DNA from: Gammaproteobacteria bacterium
Lineage (GTDB): Bacteria; Pseudomonadota; Gammaproteobacteria; Eutrophobiales; Eutrophobiaceae
Direction: 5' to 3'
Length of the DNA: 64,000 nucleotides
NCBI GenBank assembly: GCA_004297165.1
Contig: SCUJ01000006.1
Coordinates: 1,584,045 to 1,648,044, forward strand
Shown: piece by piece, positions 19,103 to 28,054 of the stretch
Position numbering within the stretch: the stretch's first letter is position 1
Layout: each line of letters opens with the position of its first letter
Translations under genes and position numbers: made by a program
The notes under the pieces: generated by a model
The model's database searches: none
What the model saw: only the letters and a program-made list of their open reading frames with translations
What the model was told of the DNA's origin: nothing

Positions 19103-20257
19103 TCAGTTCCCGGCCTGTTGTTGCATGAGTTCAAGGAAATGCCCGAACAGGGGCCGCAGGTCATGCGGTCCGGGACTGGCCTCCGGGTGTCCCTGGAAAC
19201 CGAAGGCCGGCAGCACCCGGTGATGAACCCCTTGCAGGGATCCGTCGAAGAGCGAGCGGTGCGTCGGCCGCAGGGTCCCGGGGAGGGAAGCCTCGTCGAC
19301 CGCGAAGCCGTGATTCTGACTGGTGATGATCACCCGCCGGGTATCCAGATCGAGCACCGGATGATTGGCGCCGTGATGACCGAATTTCATCTTGATGGTG
19401 CGCCCTCCCGAGGCCAGCCCCAGCAGTTGATGACCGAGGCAGATCCCAAACGTCGGCGTGCCGCTCTTGAGGATCTCCCGGATCGCGGTAATGGCGTAAT
19501 CGCAGGCCTCGGGATCGCCAGGGCCGTTCGACAGGAACACGCCGTCCGGCTTGCGGGCCAGGACCTCCCCGGCCGGCGTCGTGGCCGGTACCACGTTCAC
19601 CTCGCAACCCAGATCGGCAAGGATCCGCAGGATCTGGCGCTTGATGCCGAAGTCGTAGGCGATCACGCGCCAGCGCCGATCGGTCTGGGGTGGCTCGGCA
19701 TAGCGGTTTTCCGCCAGCGACCAATGTCCTTCCACCCAGGGGTATTCCCGCGCGACCGACACCACCTGCGCCAGATCCATGCCTTGCAGGCCGGGAAATG
19801 CCCGGGCCGCCGCGAGCGCCGTCGCGGGGTCCGGGTTATCGCCTGCCTGGATGCAACCGTTTTGCGCCCCCTTGTCCCGCAGGATCCGGGTCAGGCGGCG
19901 GGTGTCGATATCGGCGATGGCCACGACATTCTCGCGTTGCAGATACGTCGTGAGGGATTCCGCTGCCCGCCAGTTGCTGTACGTCGGCGGCAGGTCCCGG
20001 ATCACCAACCCGCTGCAGTAGACCCGATCCGATTCCGCATCGGCCGGATTCACCCCGACAACGCCGATATGGGGCTGGGTCAGGGTGACGATCTGGCGGC
20101 AGTAGGACGGATCCGTGAGGATCTCCTGGTAACCGGTGATGGCCGTATTGAATACGACCTCTCCGGTAGTCTGTCCGGAACTGCCGATGGCGCGGCCGTA
20201 AAAGAGGCTGCCGTCGGCGAGCGCCAGGATTGCGGATGGGTGCAAGGTTTTCTCCAC
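19103..20257 (-). CDS. carA: Carbamoyl phosphate synthase, small (glutaminase) subunit
   Basis: A 384-residue class I glutamine amidotransferase that supplies ammonia to CarB. The N-terminal domain begins [25 protein letters not shown]. The catalytic cysteine is in [17 protein letters not shown], with the histidine-glutamate pair in [14 protein letters not shown]. The ORF track start at 20335 lies inside the apparent promoter and ahead of a hairpin, so GTG at 20257 is preferred; it gives the usual length and N-terminus. No good Shine-Dalgarno is visible before it. carA and carB form one operon with greA, rlmE, ftsH and glmM downstream. Confidence 0.93.
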   Translation of the reverse strand: MEKTLHPSAILALADGSLFYGRAIGSSGQTTGEVVFNTAITGYQEILTDPSYCRQIVTLTQPHIGVVGVNPADAESDRVYCSGLVIRDLPPTYSNWRAAESLTTYLQRENVVAIADIDTRRLTRILRDKGAQNGCIQAGDNPDPATALAAARAFPGLQGMDLAQVVSVAREYPWVEGHWSLAENRYAEPPQTDRRWRVIAYDFGIKRQILRILADLGCEVNVVPATTPAGEVLARKPDGVFLSNGPGDPEACDYAITAIREILKSGTPTFGICLGHQLLGLASGGRTIKMKFGHHGANHPVLDLDTRRVIITSQNHGFAVDEASLPGTLRPTHRSLFDGSLQGVHHRVLPAFGFQGHPEASPGPHDLRPLFGHFLELMQQQAGN

Positions 20258-20275
20258 AGGCGTGTATACGTAGAA

Positions 20276-20305
20276 AACGGGAGAATCCTCGCGAATCCTC
20301 CCGTT
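20276..20305 (-). promoter_or_regulatory. Hairpin in the carA 5' leader
   Basis: AACGGGAG (20276-20283) and CTCCCGTT (20298-20305) form a perfect 8-bp stem, extendable by a G-U and an A-U pair, with a 14-base loop. It lies between the carA promoter and the GTG start. On the transcribed strand the 3' arm ends UUUUC, so it looks like a weak attenuator or a leader structure. carAB in other bacteria is controlled by pyrimidines and arginine; whether this hairpin takes part is unknown. Confidence 0.45.
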
Positions 20306-20320
20306 CTTTAGAATTGGCGA

Positions 20321-20350
20321 ATTGTACTGAACCACACGGTTTAGTGTCCA
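20321..20350 (-). promoter_or_regulatory. Candidate sigma-70 promoter for carAB
   Basis: Minus-strand TGGACA (20350-20345), 18-base spacer, TACAAT (20326-20321). It would begin transcription just before the leader hairpin and about 55-60 nt before the GTG start. This argues against the longer carA frame of the ORF track. Confidence 0.5.
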
Positions 20351-20537
20351 TCCGGATGAGCAACGATTTCACCTGGTACAACATCCAAAAATGCGTCGCC
20401 ACTACAACCTGCGAAACTCGTTATTGCCCGAGAAATCAGCGGACTACGGTCTCATTATGTTGTTTTTATTCGGATAAGAGACGGATATACTGACATTCGA
20501 TCAGTAAACCGCAGCCTGCGGGCGATATCTATAGACC

Positions 20538-22265
20538 GTGGTCAAACTACGCAAAAAGAAACATCTCGCGGCGCTCCCGCCCGGTCACCAATTGTTATGG
20601 TACGAGATCAAGGAGATCCTCGGCCAGGGCGGGTTTGGCATCACCTATCTCGCGCTGGACCAGAATCTCGATCACGAGGTCGCCATCAAGGAATACATGC
20701 CTTCCGATATCGCCGTGCGGAGCGATAGCGATATGGTGGAACCCATCACCGCGAAAAATGAGGAGCGTTATCGCTGGGGCCTGCGCAAATTCATCGATGA
20801 AGCGCGGACCATCGGTCAGTTCCGGCATCCCAACATCGTCAAGGTGCGTAACGTCTTCGAGGCCAACAACACCGCCTACATGGTCATGGACTATGAACTC
20901 GGCGAGACGCTGCAAGACATACTCACACGCAGGAAAATCCTGAGCGAGGCCGACATCAAGACGGTGCTCTATCCGATCATCGACGGCATCAAGACGATCC
21001 ACGCCCATGGCTTCATTCACCGCGACATCAAACCGGCCAATATCTTCATCCGCGTCGACGGCGAACCCGTGTTGCTCGATTTCGGGTCCGCCCGTCAGGC
21101 CATGGGCGAGAGCGGCGATACGATAACCAGCATCATCTCCAAAGGTTACGCTCCCATCGAGCAATACAATGCCGAACAACAGGAACTGCAAGGTCCCTGG
21201 ACGGATATCTATGCCCTGGGCGCCACCCTCTACCGGATGATCTCAGGCATCCCGCCCTGTGACGCCATCAATCGCAGCTCGGCCATCAGCATCACCTCCC
21301 GCGACACCTATGTGACTGCGAGCGAGATCGGCGAAGGCCGTTACTCGGATATCTTGTTGCAGGCCATCGACTTCGCCCTGCAATTCCGGCAACAGGATCG
21401 CCCCCAATCCATCTCCGAATGGCAGGCCGTGTTGCTGCCCCATGCGGATGCGGGCCTGGCCCAGGACGCGGCGGCGAAACCGGCCGACAAGGCCGGCGAC
21501 ACCTTCCAGAGCTACCTGGCCAAGGCGCAACAGAACGATCCCGGCGCGCAAGCCACCCTCGCCTTCATGTACGCCAAGGGCATTGCCGTGGAAAAGGACG
21601 AGGCCGAGGCCATTCGCTGGTATCGGCTGGCCGCCGAACGGGGCCACATCAATGCCCAATACAATCTGGGGGTCATCTTCGCCAAGGGCCGGGGCGTGCC
21701 GCAGGATTACGACGAGGCGCTGCGCTGGTACCGGATGGCCGCCGAACAGGGGGACGCGACCGCGCAGCATACGGTGGCAATGATGTGTCAAAAAGGGATC
21801 GGTGCGGAAAAAAACGACGCGGAGGCCTTGCGCTGGTATCAGCAGGCCGCGGACCAGGGGCATGTCAATTCGATGTTCAAACTGGGCGAGATCCACACCA
21901 GGGGGTCGGGCGCCGCGCGCGACTATCAGTTGGCGTTCAAGTGGTATATGAAGGCCGCCGAGCTGGGTCATGTTAATGCCCAGCTCAATCTGGGCTACAT
22001 GTACGGCAAGGGACACGGCGTGGAGCGCAACGATACCGAGGCCTATCACTGGTACCGGATGGCGGCGGAGTCGGGTCACCCCATAGCGCAATACAATCTG
22101 GGCGTCATCTATTCCAAGGGCCGGGGCATCCCGCAGAACCTCAACGAGGCGATCAAGTGGTTCAAAAAGGCGGACGACCAGGGCGATGAAAACGCCAGGC
22201 GCTCCCTCGAGAAACTGCGCCTGCGCAATCCGGCGGCCGCGCTGAGCCAAAAATATGCCGGATAA
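20538..22265 (+). CDS. Serine/threonine protein kinase with C-terminal Sel1-like repeats
   Basis: A 575-residue Hanks-type kinase fused to a helical repeat domain. The glycine loop ILGQGGFGITYLA is at about residues 27-39, the lysine in EVAIKEYMP near 50, the catalytic loop GFIHRDIKPANIF near 155, and the metal motif LLDFGSARQA near 178, so it should be active. From about 325 there are seven Sel1-type repeats, such as QYNLGVIFAKGRGVPQDYDEALRWYRMAAEQG, which usually bind protein partners. No transmembrane helix is seen, so it is probably cytosolic. Start is GTG 20538. It overlaps the second kinase gene by 11 bases, so the two are one unit inserted between carA and dapB in the usual core order. 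Confidence 0.92.
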   Translation: MVKLRKKKHLAALPPGHQLLWYEIKEILGQGGFGITYLALDQNLDHEVAIKEYMPSDIAVRSDSDMVEPITAKNEERYRWGLRKFIDEARTIGQFRHPNIVKVRNVFEANNTAYMVMDYELGETLQDILTRRKILSEADIKTVLYPIIDGIKTIHAHGFIHRDIKPANIFIRVDGEPVLLDFGSARQAMGESGDTITSIISKGYAPIEQYNAEQQELQGPWTDIYALGATLYRMISGIPPCDAINRSSAISITSRDTYVTASEIGEGRYSDILLQAIDFALQFRQQDRPQSISEWQAVLLPHADAGLAQDAAAKPADKAGDTFQSYLAKAQQNDPGAQATLAFMYAKGIAVEKDEAEAIRWYRLAAERGHINAQYNLGVIFAKGRGVPQDYDEALRWYRMAAEQGDATAQHTVAMMCQKGIGAEKNDAEALRWYQQAADQGHVNSMFKLGEIHTRGSGAARDYQLAFKWYMKAAELGHVNAQLNLGYMYGKGHGVERNDTEAYHWYRMAAESGHPIAQYNLGVIYSKGRGIPQNLNEAIKWFKKADDQGDENARRSLEKLRLRNPAAALSQKYAG

Positions 22266-23595
22266 AGAATCCCCAGCGCTGTCGAGCACCTTCCATACCA
22301 TGTCCCAGGCGCCGGACAAACTCGGAAAATATTTCATCGTCGGCGAGATCGGTCGCGGCAGCATGGGCACGGTTTACGCCGCCAACGACCCATTCACCGA
22401 TCGTAAAGTCGCCATCAAGGTCGCGCACCAGCATTTCATCAACCGCGCCGAGGATGGCGAACGCTTCAAGAAGATGTTTTTCAACGAGGCCCACGCCGCG
22501 AGCGTGCTCAATCACCCCAATATCCTGCGCCTGTATGACGCCGACGTGGATCGCGAGATCTGCTACCTGGTGATGGAACTCGTGGAGGGGGCGAGGACCC
22601 TGGAGAAATTCTGCAAGGGGGATGCCCTGCTGCCGTTGCGGGATGTGGTCTCGATCGTCTACACCGCCGCGAAGGCCCTGGATTACGCCCACCGGCAGGG
22701 GGTGATACACCGGGACATCAAGCCCAGCAATATCCTCTATACGCGGGATAATCAGATCAAGATCTCCGACTTCAGCATCGCCATGGTAAACCGCCAGGAC
22801 GCCAAGACCACGCAATTCGACGGTTTCATCGGCTCGCCCCTGTACATGTCGCCGGAGCAGATCAACGAATGGGAAATCACCAGCGCCAGCGATCTCTTCT
22901 CGCTCGGCGTGGTCATGTACGAATTGTTGACCGGTTATAACCCGTTCAAGGCCGATACCCTCTACGGCATCGCGCAGAAGATCACCAATACCGAGCCGCC
23001 GTCCCTGAATGAACTGCGCCAGGATCTGCCGGCAGGACTCACCTACACCATGAAACGCCTGCTGAAAAAGAAACCCGACAAGCGTTACCGCTACGGGCTG
23101 GATCTCGCGGCCGATCTGGCGCTGATCTTCGAGGATCTCGACAAGGTGGAAAGCCAGGACGCCTTGCAGGAAAAATTCGGCATCCTGAAAAATGTCGGTT
23201 TCCTCAAGGGCTTCACCGACACCGAGATCTGGGAACTGGTGCGCGCCAGCATCTGGCAGAAATATCCCTCCGGCACCACCATCATCGCCGAAGGGGAGAT
23301 CGACGATGCCTTCTACATCCTGCTCTCCGGAGTGGTGAGCATAACCAAGAAAGGCCGTCACATCGGCAACCTGCAGGACGGCGATTGCTTCGGCGAAATG
23401 GGTTATCTGAACCAGACCAAACGCACGGCCACCGTGGTCTCCAAGACCGATGTCTCCCTCATCAAGGTCAATGCCGCCACCCTCGATCGCGCCGAGGAGA
23501 GCACCCAACTGCGTTTTCTCAAGGCCTTCGTCAACACGGTCATCAGCCGGCTGGACCAGACCACCTCCTCCCTTTCACAGTTGAAACAGATTTAA
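22255..23595 (+). CDS. Serine/threonine protein kinase fused to a cyclic-nucleotide-binding domain
   Basis: A 446-residue protein. The kinase domain is at about residues 22-290: IGRGSMGTVYAANDPFTDRKVAIKVA, VIHRDIKPSNILY, and SPLYMSPEQINEWE in the activation segment. The metal motif reads SDFS rather than DFG, a known but uncommon change whose effect on activity is uncertain. From about 320 a cNMP-binding fold follows: YPSGTTIIAEGEIDDAFYILLSGVVSI and DGDCFGEMGYLNQTKRTATVV, the latter like a phosphate-binding cassette, although the ligand arginine position is not certain. This suggests kinase output gated by cAMP, cGMP or another ligand. It begins inside the end of the Sel1-repeat kinase gene. 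Confidence 0.92.
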   Translation: MPDKESPALSSTFHTMSQAPDKLGKYFIVGEIGRGSMGTVYAANDPFTDRKVAIKVAHQHFINRAEDGERFKKMFFNEAHAASVLNHPNILRLYDADVDREICYLVMELVEGARTLEKFCKGDALLPLRDVVSIVYTAAKALDYAHRQGVIHRDIKPSNILYTRDNQIKISDFSIAMVNRQDAKTTQFDGFIGSPLYMSPEQINEWEITSASDLFSLGVVMYELLTGYNPFKADTLYGIAQKITNTEPPSLNELRQDLPAGLTYTMKRLLKKKPDKRYRYGLDLAADLALIFEDLDKVESQDALQEKFGILKNVGFLKGFTDTEIWELVRASIWQKYPSGTTIIAEGEIDDAFYILLSGVVSITKKGRHIGNLQDGDCFGEMGYLNQTKRTATVVSKTDVSLIKVNAATLDRAEESTQLRFLKAFVNTVISRLDQTTSSLSQLKQI

Positions 23596-23632
23596 TTTCT
23601 GACCTTCTCTATTTCGGGGGAATGCATTAATC

Positions 23633-24628
23633 GTGAGCAAGGCAATCCCCAGGGTTTTGATCCTCGGCCAGGCCGGGCCCGCCGAGCAGATCGCCATGCT
23701 GGCCATGCAACTGGGTTGGGAAATCCTGACGGAGCTTGCGGACCTGGAAGAGATCACCACGGTGCTGGCGCTGGAACACGATATCGGGCGGATCCGCCGT
23801 TATCTCGGCAGCCTGAACGCAGGCCGGCTGAGGTATATCGGTCTGCCTGCCCTCGCCATGTCGATAACGGACCTGATGCAACCCTTGGGCGAGGAGGCCG
23901 CCGCGTTGACGCACCTGATTCATTCGCCCATGGGACTCGACATCGGCGGGATCTCGGACATGGAACGGGCGCTCTCCATAATCGCCCAGGTGCAGGCGGC
24001 CCATCATCAGCCGGTCCCCGTTGTCCCCGCAACGCCCGGTCTCGATTCGCTTTATGCAATCGTGCTGGCCGCCGGCGGCTCAACTAGGTTTGAGGGCATC
24101 AAGCAACTGGTGGAACTGGAAGGCAGGTCGCTGTTGAAGCGCGCCGTGGCAACGGCAACCGCCGTTTGCGGGGAGCGGACCTTCGTCATCCTCGGCCTCA
24201 AGGCCCAGAAATTAAAAAAAGAATTGGCGAATTTCGAGGTCACCACCGTCATCAACGATGGCTGGGAATACGGCCTGGCCACCTCGCTTCGGGCAGGCGT
24301 CGCCGCCCTGCCCAACGATGCCGCGGGCGTCCTGGTCCTCTTTTGCGACCAGCCTTTCGTCCGCGAGTCGCACCTGCGTGAGTTGATCGGGGAATGGCAG
24401 CGCCACCCGAAGAAGATAATCGCCGCGGCCTACAACGGGATCTTGGGAGTGCCGGTCCTCTTCCCCGCCAGATATTTTTCGGAGTTCGCCCTGCTCAGCG
24501 GCGACCGTGGTGCGAAGGCAATCCTGGAGCGGCATCCGGATGAGATCATCGCGGTAAACCTGCCGGAGGCCGCGCGGGACATCGATACCCAAGCCGATCT
24601 GCTGGCAGTGATATTAGGAAAGCCCTGA
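23633..24628 (+). CDS. XdhC-like domain fused to MobA/MocA-type nucleotidyltransferase
   Basis: A 331-residue two-part protein. The N-terminal 125 residues resemble the XdhC/CoxI Rossmann region, VLILGQAGPAEQIAMLAMQLGW and the signature HSPMGLDIGGISDMERALSIIAQ. From about 140 comes a MobA-like nucleotidyltransferase: IVLAAGGSTRFEGIKQLVELEGRSLL, INDGWEYGLATSLRAGV and FCDQPFV, as in MocA, which adds CMP to molybdopterin. The combination suggests cofactor supply to a xanthine-dehydrogenase-type molybdenum enzyme, but no such enzyme is in this window. Start is GTG 23633, preceded by a G-rich site. It is 37 bases after the second kinase gene. Confidence 0.8.
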   Translation: MSKAIPRVLILGQAGPAEQIAMLAMQLGWEILTELADLEEITTVLALEHDIGRIRRYLGSLNAGRLRYIGLPALAMSITDLMQPLGEEAAALTHLIHSPMGLDIGGISDMERALSIIAQVQAAHHQPVPVVPATPGLDSLYAIVLAAGGSTRFEGIKQLVELEGRSLLKRAVATATAVCGERTFVILGLKAQKLKKELANFEVTTVINDGWEYGLATSLRAGVAALPNDAAGVLVLFCDQPFVRESHLRELIGEWQRHPKKIIAAAYNGILGVPVLFPARYFSEFALLSGDRGAKAILERHPDEIIAVNLPEAARDIDTQADLLAVILGKP

Positions 24629-24661
24629 CTTAACAACTCTCGCCTGACCCTCGCCGCTGTT

Positions 24662-24746
24662 CCCCTCTCCCCTCGCGGGAGAGGGTCGGGGAGAGGGGGC
24701 GAAGAAATCCACCCTCTCCCCGACCCTCCCCCGTCAAGGGGGAGGG
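24662..24746. repeat. GC-rich palindromic intergenic repeats
   Basis: Two perfect inverted repeats occur here: CCCTCTCCC-ctcgc-GGGAGAGGG (24662-24684) and CCCTCCCCC-gtcaa-GGGGGAGGG (24724-24746). The second recurs exactly at 47996-48018. They lie between the convergent MocA-like gene and the CBS gene, where they could also act as a bidirectional transcription barrier. They belong to a common type of dispersed intergenic repeat. Confidence 0.7.
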
Positions 24747-24764
24747 CAAAACACACATATCCTT

Positions 24765-25172
24765 TCAGGCCGCGTCGTCCCCGCCGCCGCTCTGCATCAT
24801 CTGCCGCAACAGCGTGGCATAGGAACGGCAGACATCCGTGGTCGTGAAGATCCCCGCCAGCCTGCCATGGCGGGTGATGAGTACTACATCCGCCTGGCGT
24901 TCCGCCATGGCCATGAGGACGTGATCCAGGCGTTCGTTGAGATCTACGACATAGGGATCGGTCCGGTATATATCCCTGACCTTGTGTTTGCCTTCCGGAT
25001 CCTCGCCCTTAACGTGGGAAATGGTGCCGACCAGCGCGCCGGAGCGCATCACCGGCAGATGCGAGATCCCATGTTCCTTCATGGCGGCAAACGCCGAACT
25101 CGCAGGGGCGTCCGCGTCGATCGAATACGGGAACGGCGTCATGACCGCCTTGATAGCGGGGATATGTTTCAT
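24765..25172 (-). CDS. CBS-domain protein
   Basis: A 135-residue protein made almost entirely of a tandem CBS pair: VMTPFPYSIDADAPASSAFAAMKEHGISHLPVM and VVDLNERLDHVLMAMAERQADVVLITRHGRLAGIFTTTDVCRSY. CBS pairs bind adenine nucleotides or other ligands and often regulate a partner. ATG 25172 begins the domain; the ORF track start at 25220 adds sixteen poorly conserved residues. It is 34 bases after the PilZ gene and probably cotranscribed with it. The partner is unknown. Confidence 0.88.
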   Translation of the reverse strand: MKHIPAIKAVMTPFPYSIDADAPASSAFAAMKEHGISHLPVMRSGALVGTISHVKGEDPEGKHKVRDIYRTDPYVVDLNERLDHVLMAMAERQADVVLITRHGRLAGIFTTTDVCRSYATLLRQMMQSGGGDDAA

Positions 25173-25206
25173 GGATTCAGCGCTTTGGGGATGGACACGG
25201 GAACCG

Positions 25207-25899
25207 TCACTTGCGGTCACGCCTATCTTCGAGTTCGCTCAGACGTTTGTTGAACTGGCGCAGTGTATCAAAGATCTCGGTCAACGCAGCGGACAATCGA
25301 AGATTTCGCATGACCCCGCCATCCTGATAGGTCACGACCTCGCCCTTGATCTTCAGCCGCTCCAGCATCTCATACACCTCGGAGACCCCCATCCGCAGGT
25401 AGCGGGAGATCTCCTCGCTGGACCGCGGCGCACCGAGATAGCTGCGCACTTTATCCTCGACCGGCTCGATCCTGCGCATGATGTAGCGTTCCACTTCCGC
25501 CGCACCGTTGCCCGCGAACCCGGTAAATTTCAGGCCGAAGGCAAACTGGTTGCCGCCGATGCCGGTAAGATAAAAGATCCGGCAGCGCGCCACGACCTCG
25601 CCGGGCTCCAGTCCGACCTGGAGTTTGAAGCGGACGCGGACCAGCGGTCCCCGTCCCGGTTTGATGAATTTGCCGCTCGGGTGAATGATCCCCGCGGTCT
25701 GGCGATCGCAACGGATCTGCAAGCCGTCGATGGAGAGGTCGTGAATCATGACGTCCACCATCTCTTCGTTGGCCTTCACCAGCGTGGCTGGCTCATCCAG
25801 GGCCAGCCGGGGATATTTTCGCTGCGCCTCGTAAACCTCGGGGTTGCCGCCCTTGACCGCGGCTGTTTTTTTGCCGGGTTTGCGCACCTTGTCCGTCAT
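25207..25899 (-). CDS. PilZ-domain protein
   Basis: A 230-residue protein with a lysine-rich start (MTDKVRKPGKKTAAVKGG) and a PilZ domain from about residue 30. The motif RKYPRLALDEPATLVKANEEMVDVMIHDLSIDGLQIRC resembles the c-di-GMP-binding layout RxxxR...D/NxSxxG, but the arginine pair is reduced (RKYPR), so binding is uncertain. The C-terminal 90 residues resemble a winged-helix-like region (SSEEISRYLRMGVSEVYEMLERLKIKGEVVTY). The longer ORF at 25207-26487 runs backwards into dapB in another frame, so ATG 25899 is the likely start. It lies 35 bases after dapB. Confidence 0.82.
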   Translation of the reverse strand: MTDKVRKPGKKTAAVKGGNPEVYEAQRKYPRLALDEPATLVKANEEMVDVMIHDLSIDGLQIRCDRQTAGIIHPSGKFIKPGRGPLVRVRFKLQVGLEPGEVVARCRIFYLTGIGGNQFAFGLKFTGFAGNGAAEVERYIMRRIEPVEDKVRSYLGAPRSSEEISRYLRMGVSEVYEMLERLKIKGEVVTYQDGGVMRNLRLSAALTEIFDTLRQFNKRLSELEDRRDRK

Positions 25900-25934
25900 C
25901 GTACGCCTGATCGCATCGTTACACCTGTTCTCAT

Positions 25935-26759
<825 letters not shown>

Positions 26760-27902
26760 TCAGCTCGTCATCCGGTCGAAAAATTTCTTTACCCCGTCGA
26801 GCCAGGAAGTGGCCCGCGGACTGTGTTTGTTGGCATCATCCTGCATGCTCTTGTCGAATTCCAGCAGCAGATCCTTCTGCTTGCGGGTGAGATTGACCGG
26901 CGTTTCCACCACCACGCGGCAGAATAAATCGCCTTTGGTGGAGGTGCGCACGGAACCGACCCCCTTGCCGCGCAGGCGGAACATCTTGCCGCTCTGGGTC
27001 TCGGGCGGGATTTTCAACTTCACCTTTCCGCCCAGGGTCGGGATCTCCATCTCGCCGCCGAGAGACGCCGTAACGAAGCTGATCGGGACATCGCAATGGA
27101 GATGTGTCCCTTCCCGCTCGAAGATGGGGTGGTCGTTCACCACGATATGGACGAACAGGTCTCCCGGCGGGCCGCCATGCTCGCCCGCCTCGCCTTCTCC
27201 GGTGAGGCGGATCCGGTCGCCTGTGTCCACCCCGGCCGGGATCTTCACCGAGATGGTCTTGGTGTCGCGGACGCGGCCGGCGCCCCGGCAGGTCAGACAC
27301 GGTTCCTTGACGACCTTGCCTGATCCCCGGCACTGCGGGCAGGTCTGCTGCACCGAGAAGAAGCCCTGGGTCATCCTGACCTGACCGAGCCCGTTGCAGG
27401 TCTGGCAGACCACGGGCGAGGTGCCGCGTTTCGCGCCCGAACCGTCGCAGGCGGTACAGGGGATGTGTTTCGGCACCCTGATCTTGATGTTGGCGCCGGC
27501 CACCGCATCTTCCAGGCTGAGATCCAGGTCATAGCGCAGATCCGCCCCGCGATAGACCCGTTCGCCCCCGCTACCGCGCGCGGCGCCGCCGAAGATGTCG
27601 CCGAAGACGCTGTCGAAGATGTCGCCGAACCCGCCGCCGGCATAGCGGCCGGCGCGCGGCCCCGCGCCCATGCTGGGATCGACACCGGCATGGCCAAACT
27701 GATCGTAGGCGCTGCGCTTCTTGGCGTCGGACAGGATGTCGTAGGCCTCCTTCGCCTCCTTGAACTGCTCTTCGGATTCCTTGTTATCGGGATTCCGGTC
27801 CGGATGGAATTTCATCGCGAGCCGGCGATAGGCCTTCTTGATCTCGGCCTCGGTGGCGTTCCGTTCGACGCCCAGAATTTCGTAATAGTCCCGCTTTGAC
27901 AT
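26760..27902 (-). CDS. dnaJ: Chaperone protein DnaJ
   Basis: A 380-residue J-domain co-chaperone that stimulates DnaK ATPase and delivers substrates. The J domain [39 protein letters not shown] carries the HPD motif. A glycine-rich linker follows. Four zinc-finger repeats are present: [24 protein letters not shown] and CLTCRGAG. The C-terminal substrate domains end [21 protein letters not shown]. The ORF track start at 27983 adds an unrelated leader; ATG 27902 directly starts the J domain. Confidence 0.97.
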   Translation of the reverse strand: MSKRDYYEILGVERNATEAEIKKAYRRLAMKFHPDRNPDNKESEEQFKEAKEAYDILSDAKKRSAYDQFGHAGVDPSMGAGPRAGRYAGGGFGDIFDSVFGDIFGGAARGSGGERVYRGADLRYDLDLSLEDAVAGANIKIRVPKHIPCTACDGSGAKRGTSPVVCQTCNGLGQVRMTQGFFSVQQTCPQCRGSGKVVKEPCLTCRGAGRVRDTKTISVKIPAGVDTGDRIRLTGEGEAGEHGGPPGDLFVHIVVNDHPIFEREGTHLHCDVPISFVTASLGGEMEIPTLGGKVKLKIPPETQSGKMFRLRGKGVGSVRTSTKGDLFCRVVVETPVNLTRKQKDLLLEFDKSMQDDANKHSPRATSWLDGVKKFFDRMTS

Positions 27903-27950
27903 TTGTTGTTGGCAATCCCCGAATTTCGATCCCCATGACCTGTATGCGCA

Positions 27951-27977
27951 ACGGCCCCTGGGGTTAGCAGGAGCCGT
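27951..27977. terminator. Strong hairpin in the dnaK-dnaJ spacer
   Basis: ACGGCCCCTG (27951-27960) pairs with CAGGAGCCGT (27968-27977): ten consecutive pairs with one G-U and a 7-base loop. On the minus strand, the direction of dnaK to dnaJ, no U tract follows, so it is not a standard terminator; it could reduce dnaJ expression relative to dnaK or stabilise the dnaK message. A TTTT follows on the plus strand, but no gene ends there. Confidence 0.4.
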
Positions 27978-28054
27978 TTTCACTTACAGCATAATTGCCA
28001 TCTTGACGATGGACAAGCGCTCAGCGCCGCAAAGACAGGCGCTGGCCCTCCGGG

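Noticed and set aside
18368-20311. 647-residue plus-strand ORF opposite carA and carB
   Set aside because: It spans the carAB boundary in the opposite direction and has no domain motif.
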